Below, one piece after another: positions 35,522 to 44,167 of a DNA stretch of 64,000 nucleotides. Below the pieces are notes generated by a model, which did no database searches, was not told the origin of the DNA, and saw nothing but the letters and a program-made list of their open reading frames with translations. The stretch's first letter is position 1; each line of letters opens with the position of its first letter. This stretch comes from Verrucomicrobiia bacterium (lineage in GTDB: Bacteria > Verrucomicrobiota > Verrucomicrobiia > Opitutales > Cerasicoccaceae): contig JAUIHT010000012.1 of the NCBI GenBank assembly GCA_030432235.1, forward strand, positions 34,496-98,495. The letters run 5' to 3'. The translations under genes and the position numbers were made by a program.

Positions 35522-36961
35522 ATGACGCACAGCTCACGCCCACAAGCAGGAAAGCAATACAAAGAGAAGCTTCCGGTAAAAGAAAAGCTAGCCTACGGTT
35601 GTGGTGAACCTGTCAACAGCTTCGGCGGTTGGATACCCACCAGTATGGCGGGGCCTGTTTTTAACATGTCTCTAGGTGTCTCTCCTATCTTAATCAGTCT
35701 TTCGCTCGTCGTTTTCCGACTATGGGATGCAATAACAGATCCACTGATGGGCTGGATTTCAGATAATTTCCGTAGCCGTTTCGGACGCCGTCGCCCATTC
35801 ATATTCATTGCTGCCTTTCTTGTGGGGGGGATTTTCCCTCTAATGTGGCTAGTCAATCCGAATTGGTCACAATCCATGCTAATCGGCTGGTTTATTGGCG
35901 CGGGACTCCTTTTCTATACCGCACAGACCATCGGCAACATTCCTTACCAAAGTCTGCTACTAGAGATGACGCCGGACTATAACGAACGTACCTCCATTAG
36001 CGGCTATCGCGCTTTTATCGCTAAAATATTCAGTCTTTTCGGTGGCTGGATATGGTACCTGACCCAGTTGCCTATCTTCGGTGATCCACAAACCGGAGCC
36101 CCTGATACTTTACGTGGTATGCAGGCCATTTCTATCGTTTTGGGAGTTGTATTGTTGCTTTTGGGGCTAATGCCAGCCTTGTTTTGTAAGGAGCGCTATT
36201 ACAGAAAAATCTCACAGACAGTTAAAATTCCGCTACGAAGAAGCCTTAAGGAAACCCTGCAATGTAAACCATTTTTGCTCCTTGCTGGCCTTATAGTTAC
36301 TATGCAAATCGGTGGTGGAATGGTAAATGGGCTAGGAGCTTACGTGCTGACGTACTATGTATTCTCAGGGGATCAAACGGGCGCAAGCTTCATCACTGGA
36401 TGGGGCACAAGCATTGCGGCGTTTGCGGGTATGGCTTCGCTACCTCTAGTTGCATTCATCTCAAGTAAAGTTGGCAAGGAAAGAACATTGATGTGCCTGC
36501 TCCTTTCAAAATTTCTGCTGTCGATTGCTATTTGGTTTTGCTATAATCCACACTATCCGTGGTTGGCAACAATACCTCTCCTGCTAGTGATGCCTTTGCA
36601 AACCTGTCTATGGATGCTGGTCCCCTCTATGTTGGCCGATGTGGTGGATCACGACGAATTGCATACCGGCGAGCGTAGGGAAGGCAGCTTCTCGTCCATA
36701 TTTTCATGGTTAATGAAAGTAGCCATGAGTATTGGATTTGGCATTTCTGGTCCTCTACTGGAAATGACCGGCTTTGATGCCGCGATGGGTGAACAACAAC
36801 CTGATGAGGTTCTCCTTCGCATGCGTATTGCCATGGTAGTCATACCCTCGCTAACTTGCATCTTTCTGATCTGGATATTATGCCAGTATCCAATCAATAA
36901 GGCAACAGCCTATAGAACTCGAATGAAATTGGAAAAGCGTCGAGGCGGCATAGAATTATAG
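35522..36961 (+). CDS. GPH-family sugar:cation symporter (MFS)
   Basis: A 479-residue membrane protein with 12 predicted helices, of the glycoside-pentoside-hexuronide:cation symporter family. The diagnostic loop DAITDPLMGWISDN ... FGRRRP (D69, D73, D81) binds the coupling cation and sugar. It probably imports the mono- or oligosaccharide released outside, here perhaps a sulfated fucose-containing sugar, given a cytoplasmic sulfatase on each side. Substrate is inference. Confidence 0.88.
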   Translation: MTHSSRPQAGKQYKEKLPVKEKLAYGCGEPVNSFGGWIPTSMAGPVFNMSLGVSPILISLSLVVFRLWDAITDPLMGWISDNFRSRFGRRRPFIFIAAFLVGGIFPLMWLVNPNWSQSMLIGWFIGAGLLFYTAQTIGNIPYQSLLLEMTPDYNERTSISGYRAFIAKIFSLFGGWIWYLTQLPIFGDPQTGAPDTLRGMQAISIVLGVVLLLLGLMPALFCKERYYRKISQTVKIPLRRSLKETLQCKPFLLLAGLIVTMQIGGGMVNGLGAYVLTYYVFSGDQTGASFITGWGTSIAAFAGMASLPLVAFISSKVGKERTLMCLLLSKFLLSIAIWFCYNPHYPWLATIPLLLVMPLQTCLWMLVPSMLADVVDHDELHTGERREGSFSSIFSWLMKVAMSIGFGISGPLLEMTGFDAAMGEQQPDEVLLRMRIAMVVIPSLTCIFLIWILCQYPINKATAYRTRMKLEKRRGGIEL

Positions 36962-36988
36962 CTGCTTAATATGTAATTATAAGATTTT

Positions 36989-37627
36989 ATGAACAGATGC
37001 AGACAATTAAAACTTGTTTTCTTTGGCGACAGCTTAACGTGCCGGACTGGCATAACATGCAATCCAGATCCAAGAGCTCGCTTCATAGAAAAATACCACG
37101 CCAGCTATGTGGATATGCTATTAAAGAAAATCATGCTTCACTTTCCCGAGTTGTCTTTGCTGTTTTGGAATCAAGGTAAAGGAGGCGACACGACTGAAGA
37201 CCTAATCGCCCGCTTAGAACTTGATGTACTTTCATTAAGACCAGACTACGTATTCCTCTTTATTGGCCAAAACGACGCAGAATCCTTGTCTCAAGAAAAG
37301 TTCGAGCAAAACATCAAATATCTAGCCGATAAAATCAAAGTCTCCGGAAGCACCTTAATACAGTACTCTACGACTCCCTCTCAAAATGAGTACAAAAATC
37401 AAATCCTGACCAATCTGGACCAAGTTATTGCAAAGTGCGCCCAACAAAACCATCATCACTTTATCAATCTGAAACAAGTTTTCGAGCGAGTTATTTCGAG
37501 TAATAAACAGCATTTAAAGCATGCCGAACTTTTTACAGACGTCTGCCATTTAAGTGAAAACGGAAACATACTGATTGCCGATACTGTATTTGAGTATCTG
37601 AAAAATAATATTTCAAATTTCCGATGA
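36989..37627 (+). CDS. Cytoplasmic SGNH/GDSL esterase
   Basis: A compact 212-residue SGNH hydrolase. Block I is FFGDSLT with Ser 15, block II WNQGKGGDTT, block III IGQNDAE, and the C-terminal DVCHLSENG carries the Asp/His. No signal peptide, so it acts inside the cell, likely as a sugar deacetylase after import. It is 27 bases downstream of the symporter gene. Confidence 0.82.
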   Translation: MNRCRQLKLVFFGDSLTCRTGITCNPDPRARFIEKYHASYVDMLLKKIMLHFPELSLLFWNQGKGGDTTEDLIARLELDVLSLRPDYVFLFIGQNDAESLSQEKFEQNIKYLADKIKVSGSTLIQYSTTPSQNEYKNQILTNLDQVIAKCAQQNHHHFINLKQVFERVISSNKQHLKHAELFTDVCHLSENGNILIADTVFEYLKNNISNFR

Positions 37628-37674
37628 TCGAGGAATTGACTCTAATTAACTAGTATAAGTTCCAACATTTGCCC

Positions 37675-39123
37675 ATGAACTCACTGCCTAACCTTATTTT
37701 CTTTATCCCGGATCAATGGCGTGGAGATGTTCTGGGCCACACGAGTAATCTCGCAGCACAGACACCCGTCCTAGATAAGCTGGTTGAAACTGAGGCGGTG
37801 TCCTTTACGCAAGCATTCTGCCAGAATCCGGTTTGCACGCCAAGTCGCTGCTCCTTCATGACCGGTTGGTATCCTCATGTGCGCGGCCATCGCAGCATGC
37901 AGCATCTGCTGCATGCAGACGAGCCCTGTTTATTAAAAGAGCTACGAAATGCAGGCTACTTTGTGTATTGGGGAGGCAAAAACGACCTCGTCGTGAACCA
38001 TGAATCCGCTTGTGACTATCGTCACCGAGCCAAGCCCTATCACACCAATCTACATACCGACCTGAATTGGCGTAACGAGGACAAGTTCTCCTTCTTTGCC
38101 GGACAATTGCAAAAGAGTGCCGACGAATCTGTGTATTTGGACTCCGATTGGGATCAGGTACTTAGCGCCATCGAGTTTGTCAAAAGCTATAAGGAAGAAC
38201 AGCCTCTCTGCCTCTTCCTTCCGCTGGAATATCCGCATCCGCCCTACGGAGTCGAAGAGCCCTACTTTAGCGCAATCGACCGGTCCAAGCTGCCTCATCG
38301 CGTGCACATGAAAGACCTCAAGCCCGGCAAGCCGCGCCTTCTTAATGAAGTTCGCCAGCGACAGTCCTTGGACCACTGGAGCGAGGCGCAGTGGGACGAA
38401 CTGCGCGCCACCTACTACGGCATGTGCATGCGCACCGATGATGCCCTAGGTCGATTGATCAAGGCTTTTCGCATAGCTGGCAAATGGGACGAAACCGCGC
38501 TGTTTTTCTTTTCTGATCACGGTGACTATACAGGGGACTACGGACTCGTCGAAAAAGCACAGAACACCTTCGAGGATTGTCTGACCCGCGTGCCCTTTGT
38601 GCTAAAACCACCACGCAGCCATGCATGTCAGCCCGGTATACGCCAAGCCTTGGTTGAGCTGGTGGATTTACCAGCCACGGTTTATGACCTCATTGACTGG
38701 CAACCGCAGTATACGCACTTCGGCAGATCATTGCTGCCATTGCTCGAGCTAGACCTTCCACACCGGGATACCGTATTCTGCGAAGGCGGACGTCTCCCCA
38801 ACGAAATTCATTGCAGCGAAGGCCAGCCAAGCACGCCTACCAAAGAAAACCTTTACTGGCCGCGTGTTGCCGTCCAGGCATCGGACCCGGTGGCTCACGG
38901 CAAGGCTATCATGTGTCGAAATAAAAAGTATAAATACGTCCTGCGTCGCGAAGAATCGGATGAACTTTACGACCTGAAAAACGACCCGAACGAAACTACC
39001 AATCGCATTCATGACATGCAGTTTCAGCCCATCGTTCGTGCGATGAAAGAGCGCATTCTTCAGCACTACCTCGACACTTCGGACGTTGTCTCATGGACGC
39101 TCGACTCTCGTGATCACTCTTAA
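37675..39123 (+). CDS. Cytoplasmic sulfatase
   Basis: Third sulfatase of the cargo, 482 residues from the ATG at 37675 (a TTG two codons earlier is less likely). MNSLPNLIFFIPDQ gives the first metal site (D13), the catalytic cysteine is C54 in VCTPSR, and FFSDHGDYTGDYG is the second metal site. No signal peptide. The C-terminus ends normally. It is the last gene of the plus-strand operon, followed by the intergenic region before the relaxase. Confidence 0.88.
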   Translation: MNSLPNLIFFIPDQWRGDVLGHTSNLAAQTPVLDKLVETEAVSFTQAFCQNPVCTPSRCSFMTGWYPHVRGHRSMQHLLHADEPCLLKELRNAGYFVYWGGKNDLVVNHESACDYRHRAKPYHTNLHTDLNWRNEDKFSFFAGQLQKSADESVYLDSDWDQVLSAIEFVKSYKEEQPLCLFLPLEYPHPPYGVEEPYFSAIDRSKLPHRVHMKDLKPGKPRLLNEVRQRQSLDHWSEAQWDELRATYYGMCMRTDDALGRLIKAFRIAGKWDETALFFFSDHGDYTGDYGLVEKAQNTFEDCLTRVPFVLKPPRSHACQPGIRQALVELVDLPATVYDLIDWQPQYTHFGRSLLPLLELDLPHRDTVFCEGGRLPNEIHCSEGQPSTPTKENLYWPRVAVQASDPVAHGKAIMCRNKKYKYVLRREESDELYDLKNDPNETTNRIHDMQFQPIVRAMKERILQHYLDTSDVVSWTLDSRDHS

Positions 39124-39356
39124 TTTGGACTTAGTTTCCCCATCAGAATTTAGCTTGATCGCGATGAAACAGGGCAAGTGCCTTTTCAAAATATAGCTCT
39201 ATATTCGAGTAATCCGGGCACCAGCAGTTTCCCTATTAGCTTGAGCGCGGCTGCGGTATGATGGCCTTAATCCATAAGGGGTAAGGCGTCCCACTTCCAA
39301 AAAACGCCCAGTGCGTTTTGAAGTGAATCCATACCGCGCAAAGTCGCGCCCGAATC
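39124..39356. other. Upstream region of the relaxase gene, candidate oriT
   Basis: These 233 bases precede the MobF relaxase. A stem-loop lies at 39292-39325 (CACTTCcaaAAAACGC / GCGTTTTGAAGTG, loop CCAGT, three bases bulged), and a smaller inverted repeat, CCTTA/TAAGG, at 39265-39279. oriT sites often lie next to the relaxase gene and contain such inverted repeats beside the nick site, so this is the best oriT candidate in the window. The nick site itself cannot be identified. Confidence 0.4.
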
Positions 39357-42074
39357 ATGCTAAGTCCGAAGGCCCAGTTCAATCTGAAGAATGCGAAGCA
39401 ATACTTCCGCGAGCATTTGCAGGTGGGCGATTACTACGCCGAGGAGAATGCCGTTCACGGTGAATGGTTCGGCATGGGTGCCAAACAACTGGGACTGCAA
39501 GGCGTCGTCAAAGAGCACGAATTTCTGGCGCTATGTGAAGGCAATAATCCGGCGACCAATGAGCGCCTAACTGCGCGTAGAAATACCACCCGTATGGTCG
39601 GAGATCGGGAGGTAGCCAATCGGCGCATCTTCTACGACTTTACCATCAGCCCACCGAAAAGCGTCTCGCTAGTGGCATTGTACGAGGACAAGAGGCTCGT
39701 TAAAATTCACGACGAAGCCGTGCGAAAAGCGATGCGGGAATTGGAGAAATTCGCGATGACCCGCGTGCGCAAACTGGGCCGCTCCGATGACCGTGAAACC
39801 GGCAACATCGTGGGCGCGGCGTTTCGTCACGAAACCAGCCGGGCGCTCGATCCACACCTGCACACACACTGTGTCATCATGAACGCGACCTTCGACCCGG
39901 TGGAAAATCGATGGAAAGCCTTGCAGAATTACGAGATGCTCAAGGCGCAAAAATTCATCGAGCATTACTACTACCATGAACTTGCTATAGGGCTCCACCG
40001 GTACGGTTATCCGATCAAAAACAATGCCCGTGATTTTGAGCTTCAGGGAGTATCCCCAGAATTGATTGAGCGTTTCTCCAAGCGTCATCTGGAAATCGAC
40101 GAGGGCGTCAGGGAGCACCTGTCGAGCGGCGGGCATCCGCACAATATCAAAGAACTGCGGTCACAGATTGCGCATGAAAACCGCGCTCGGAAGATGGTTT
40201 TCGGCTCCCCGGAAATGTTGCGTAAACTGTGGCGCGCTCAGATGTCCGATGAGGAACGCGCCTCCATTGCCATCAGTAATCTGTACCGCCACGGACTCAA
40301 AAATGAGGTGGATGTTTCCGAATTAACGGACTGGTCCGAGGCACATGTTTTTGAGCGCAAATCGGTGGTCGAAGACTATCAACTCAAAGCCGCCGCGCTC
40401 GCCCGGGGCCGGGGAAAAGATTTCACCCTGGAGGAACTCAATGGTCGGATCGCACGGCGCGATTACCTGCGCGATGAGAGATTTCCGCGCCAGATTACGA
40501 CGCGGGAAGTGTGGGGCCGCGAGCATTACGTGGTGCACACGGCAAAGGAAGGCCGGGACGCCCACTGTGCCTTCAACGAAAAATTTCAGCCCTCGAAGCA
40601 TGTCTCCGAAGAGCAAGCCACCGCCATCAACCACATCCTCGGCAGCCGGGATTTCGTAACGCTTTTTCGGGGCGGTGCCGGGACCGGCAAAACCTTCACC
40701 TTGAAAGAGGTTGTGCGCGGGTTACGCGAGCGCGCGTTCAATCCGGTGGTGCTAGCGCCGCAACGCCAGCAGGTTTTCAGTTTGCAAGAAGACGGATTCG
40801 AGCAGGCGCAAACGCTGGCGCAGTTTCTGGTGAAAAAGGAGCTGCCGTTCAATGCCGTCATCATCCTTGACGAAGCCGGTCAGATTGGCGGCAAGCAGAT
40901 GCACGAGCTGTTCAAACTGGCGGACCCGTATGGGCGGATCATCCTCTCGGGCGACACCCGACAGCATGGCGCAGTGGAAGCCTCGGACGCGCTCCGAGCC
41001 ATCGAAAAGCACGCATTTCTGAAGCCAGTCGAACTCAATACCATTCGCCGCCAGGACCCTGAGTTGGGACAGGACGCGAATGAGCGCGCCTTCATCGGAG
41101 AATACCGCGATGTCGTAAAAGCCGCCTCAGAAGGCAAGGCGCTTGAATCCTTCGAGCGCCTGGATGCGATGGATTGTGTTGAGCAACTCGACGACGATGA
41201 GCGTCAGCAGGCACTGGCCTTCGACTACGTCGAGGCGCGGAAGGCCGGAGAGAAAACACTCGTGGTCTCGCAGACCTGGGACGAGATTCACGCCGTCAAT
41301 GCGACGGTGCGCCAGCGGCTCAAGGAAGAAGGTATGCTCGGTAAGGACGTCCCCGTTACGCTCTATGAGAACCGTGACCTAAACAACGCGCAAAGGCAGG
41401 ATGCGCGGTATTATCATCCCGGCGATCACGTTTATTTCATCCGCAAATATGGTCGGTTTCAAAAAGGTGACCTGATTCCGGTTCAAGCCGTCGATGAAAA
41501 ATCCCTCACCCTACTGAAAGACGGCAAGGTGTCGTCGGTCAGCCTGAAACAGGCTGAACATTTCGTGGTGGCCCGCCCGCATGAAATGATGCTGGCGGAG
41601 GGCGACCGACTTCAGTTGAAGTTCAACGGGCGCTCGGTAGACGGTAAGCAGCTGCTCAATGGCGAACTCGTTACCATCTCGAAGATTTTCAAAAACGGGC
41701 ACCTGTCCGTGATCAATGACAGGGGCGTCCGCAAGACGCTCGCACCCCATCAGCGCCTGGCCAACCTCGGCTATGCCGTCACCTCCTACGCCTCGCAGGG
41801 CAAGACCGTCGATACGGTGCTCTTCAGCGATTCTCAGAATCGTGCAGCCACGAACCGCAAGCAGTGGTACGTCACCATCTCGCGGGCGCGGCGTAAGATT
41901 AGAATCTACACCGCCGACAAGGAAGCCCTGCGCGAAAACCTCCTGCGATGTGGCGACGAACCGCTCGCTCTCGATCTGAAGGCCAGCGCATCGCAGGCCC
42001 AGCGCCGCCACGTGAGTATTTCCGACGACAGTTCATATCATAGCCCAAGCCAGTCGCAGGGCATCCGCATGTGA
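39357..42074 (+). CDS. MobF-family relaxase/helicase (TrwC/TraI-like)
   Basis: A 905-residue conjugative relaxase. The N-terminal TrwC domain (1 to about 300) has candidate catalytic tyrosines near Y26-Y27 (DYYAEE) and the HUH metal motif DPHLHTH with H167, H169, H171. It is fused to an SF1 RecD-like helicase with Walker A GGAGTGKT (439-446), IILDEAG, and the late motif VTSYASQGKTVDTVLF. It nicks oriT, stays bound to the 5' end and unwinds the strand for transfer. It begins the mobilisation block, with a candidate oriT just upstream and the coupling protein gene downstream. Confidence 0.93.
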   Translation: MLSPKAQFNLKNAKQYFREHLQVGDYYAEENAVHGEWFGMGAKQLGLQGVVKEHEFLALCEGNNPATNERLTARRNTTRMVGDREVANRRIFYDFTISPPKSVSLVALYEDKRLVKIHDEAVRKAMRELEKFAMTRVRKLGRSDDRETGNIVGAAFRHETSRALDPHLHTHCVIMNATFDPVENRWKALQNYEMLKAQKFIEHYYYHELAIGLHRYGYPIKNNARDFELQGVSPELIERFSKRHLEIDEGVREHLSSGGHPHNIKELRSQIAHENRARKMVFGSPEMLRKLWRAQMSDEERASIAISNLYRHGLKNEVDVSELTDWSEAHVFERKSVVEDYQLKAAALARGRGKDFTLEELNGRIARRDYLRDERFPRQITTREVWGREHYVVHTAKEGRDAHCAFNEKFQPSKHVSEEQATAINHILGSRDFVTLFRGGAGTGKTFTLKEVVRGLRERAFNPVVLAPQRQQVFSLQEDGFEQAQTLAQFLVKKELPFNAVIILDEAGQIGGKQMHELFKLADPYGRIILSGDTRQHGAVEASDALRAIEKHAFLKPVELNTIRRQDPELGQDANERAFIGEYRDVVKAASEGKALESFERLDAMDCVEQLDDDERQQALAFDYVEARKAGEKTLVVSQTWDEIHAVNATVRQRLKEEGMLGKDVPVTLYENRDLNNAQRQDARYYHPGDHVYFIRKYGRFQKGDLIPVQAVDEKSLTLLKDGKVSSVSLKQAEHFVVARPHEMMLAEGDRLQLKFNGRSVDGKQLLNGELVTISKIFKNGHLSVINDRGVRKTLAPHQRLANLGYAVTSYASQGKTVDTVLFSDSQNRAATNRKQWYVTISRARRKIRIYTADKEALRENLLRCGDEPLALDLKASASQAQRRHVSISDDSSYHSPSQSQGIRM

Positions 42075-42115
42075 CGCCATTCATCATCACATTAAACTAA
42101 AACCATCCCGCAATC

Positions 42116-42490
42116 ATGAGTTCCCTCAAAGAAAGAGTCGCAGCAAGACTAAAGCAGGCCGAGAGCGATCCGTCGCTTCCTCCCCGGTGCGTGTCTGCTT
42201 ACCCTGCCTCCAAAGACCTGATTTTTATCAATGAAGAAGGCAAATGCTGGCATCTGCCCTGGTCCTGCCTTCAATACTGTTCAGCCGTCAGGAACGGAGA
42301 GAGCTTTCACCTCTCCTTCACCACCCATGAAGTCTGGCTCTACGGCAAACATTTGGCAGAACTGTCTCAGCCGCTTGCCAAACGCGCAATCGCCTCCATC
42401 ATGGCTGTCGGCAGCGAAAACGCCCATCGAACGCGCCCAGGCCAGCCCTTCGTCGAGAAAATCACCGTGTCAGAGAAAGGTAAAATTTGA
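42116..42490 (+). CDS. Hypothetical protein between relaxase and coupling protein
   Basis: A 124-residue soluble protein (MSSLKERVAARLKQAESDPSL... then a beta-rich centre FINEEGKCWHLPWSCL, SFHLSFTTHEVWLYG). Family not recognised. It is flanked within about 50 bases by the relaxase and coupling protein genes on the same strand, so it is probably a transfer accessory factor. Confidence 0.6.
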   Translation: MSSLKERVAARLKQAESDPSLPPRCVSAYPASKDLIFINEEGKCWHLPWSCLQYCSAVRNGESFHLSFTTHEVWLYGKHLAELSQPLAKRAIASIMAVGSENAHRTRPGQPFVEKITVSEKGKI

Positions 42491-42545
42491 TAAATAGAGC
42501 TGTCAGCCTTGTCTCTGGTCATCATCGTGGCATAGATCGGAAGCG

Positions 42546-44075
42546 ATGATGCCTTTCGGCAACCTCATCCTGAGTCTGTTCAGCGGCTCGGTCGCCTATG
42601 TATTGCTTTGGCGTTCGGCACCGGTCCTCTCGGCCTCCTCCTATATTTTCGGAACCTTGTCCGTATGGCAGTTCTTCTGCGAATGCCTGCGCCTAAACGA
42701 AACAAGCTCGGCAAGCGCCAAGGCCAAGCCGGAGAGCAATCCAGTGGTGTTTAAGTTCGGACGCTTTTCCTGGCGGCAGTCAGAAGCATGTCGCCACTGG
42801 TTCGTCTCCGGCCAGACCGGTAGCGGCAAAACCTTTTTCCTGAGGCGCATGATCTGGCAACTGTGCGAGCATATCCCCAATTGGGGCGGTCTGATGCTCG
42901 ATGAGAAAGGAGCGTTCATCGAAGTCCTGCGCGGCATCTTCCAAAATCACCCTGAGCGGTATGAGGGCGACTTGGTCGTGTTGGAAGTGCGCTCGGATGA
43001 CAAACCCGCCGATTGGGAACCTCCAGTCCGGTTCAATTTTCTGGAGACGCCGGGCATTCCCTACTCCAATCACGCCAAGACCATCGTCGATGTCGCCAGC
43101 TCTCTGCTTAAAAAGGGCAGCGAGAATCCTTACTTTCCACAACAGGCCACTATTCATATAGAATGGGGATTCCGCTGCCTGGAAGCCATCGGAGAGCCGG
43201 TCACCCTCAAAGGTTGTCACGATCTGCTCACCTCCGGCGAGTTGATGGACAACACTCTGGAGCTACTCAATGAGATCGATACCCCCGAAGCCATCAAGGT
43301 CCGTGAGCATTTCCGAAACAGCTACCTCAGTCTGAATGAAGAAACCTTTCGGGGCATCCAGTCAACCATCGCTGGCTACCTCAGCTACTTCACCAGCCCG
43401 GAAATCGCGGAAGTTTTCTGCTCGGAAGAGCCCTCGAATTTTCATTTCTCCGATCTGGACAAGGGCAAGGTGCTCACGGTCGCCCTGCCACAGAAGTACG
43501 CCGTCGAGCGCAAGTACATCTATACGCTCCTGAAGCTGACGTTCTACAATCATGGGGTTCAGCGTTTCGACCGGGAGCAAAGTGAACGCGACGGGCATAA
43601 CCTGCTGGTCGGCCTCTTTGATGAGTTTCAGAAGGTCGCCACCGCCAGCGAGGCCGGGCTGAGTGACTACAACACTGTGGACACTCTACGCGAGGCTAAG
43701 GTCATGGTCATCACCGGCACGCAATCCACGCAGAGCCTTGTCCCGCCCATGGGCGCGGACAAGGCCAAGGTCTTCATCGCCAATATGGCCAATCGGGTCA
43801 TCTTCACGGCTGCCGACGAAGAAAGCGCCAAGACCGCCGCCGACTGTCTCGGCAAACGCGAGGTCTGGCGGAAATCACACGGCGTCTCCGGCGGCAAACG
43901 CTCCTTCAACAAGCACAAGGAAGACCGCTATGTCATCCAGCCCCATGAATTCCGCAAGCTGCGGAAATTCGAGTGCGTCCTCCAGCACTGCGAAAGTGGT
44001 TGGCAGAAACTCACTCTCCCGCCCATCGGTCTCGACGGCAAAATCTGCGACTGGTGGGAGAAAGCCAAACGTTGA
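42546..44075 (+). CDS. Type IV coupling protein, VirD4/TraD family
   Basis: A 509-residue coupling ATPase that delivers the relaxase-DNA complex to the secretion channel. Two N-terminal membrane helices (residues 3-21 and 30-48) precede the RecA-like domain. Walker A is GQTGSGKT (89-96) and Walker B GLFDEFQKVA; GTQSTQSL is a conserved late motif. ATGs at 42546 and 42549 are equivalent. It ends the mobilisation block. Confidence 0.88.
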   Translation: MMPFGNLILSLFSGSVAYVLLWRSAPVLSASSYIFGTLSVWQFFCECLRLNETSSASAKAKPESNPVVFKFGRFSWRQSEACRHWFVSGQTGSGKTFFLRRMIWQLCEHIPNWGGLMLDEKGAFIEVLRGIFQNHPERYEGDLVVLEVRSDDKPADWEPPVRFNFLETPGIPYSNHAKTIVDVASSLLKKGSENPYFPQQATIHIEWGFRCLEAIGEPVTLKGCHDLLTSGELMDNTLELLNEIDTPEAIKVREHFRNSYLSLNEETFRGIQSTIAGYLSYFTSPEIAEVFCSEEPSNFHFSDLDKGKVLTVALPQKYAVERKYIYTLLKLTFYNHGVQRFDREQSERDGHNLLVGLFDEFQKVATASEAGLSDYNTVDTLREAKVMVITGTQSTQSLVPPMGADKAKVFIANMANRVIFTAADEESAKTAADCLGKREVWRKSHGVSGGKRSFNKHKEDRYVIQPHEFRKLRKFECVLQHCESGWQKLTLPPIGLDGKICDWWEKAKR

Positions 44076-44167
44076 AAATTTCAACGCACTTCATTTTAAG
44101 CGAATTCTTAGCACATGACTTGCCACAAACATGATGTCAGCGTGGACAACCAATGGCTGAGTCGACT

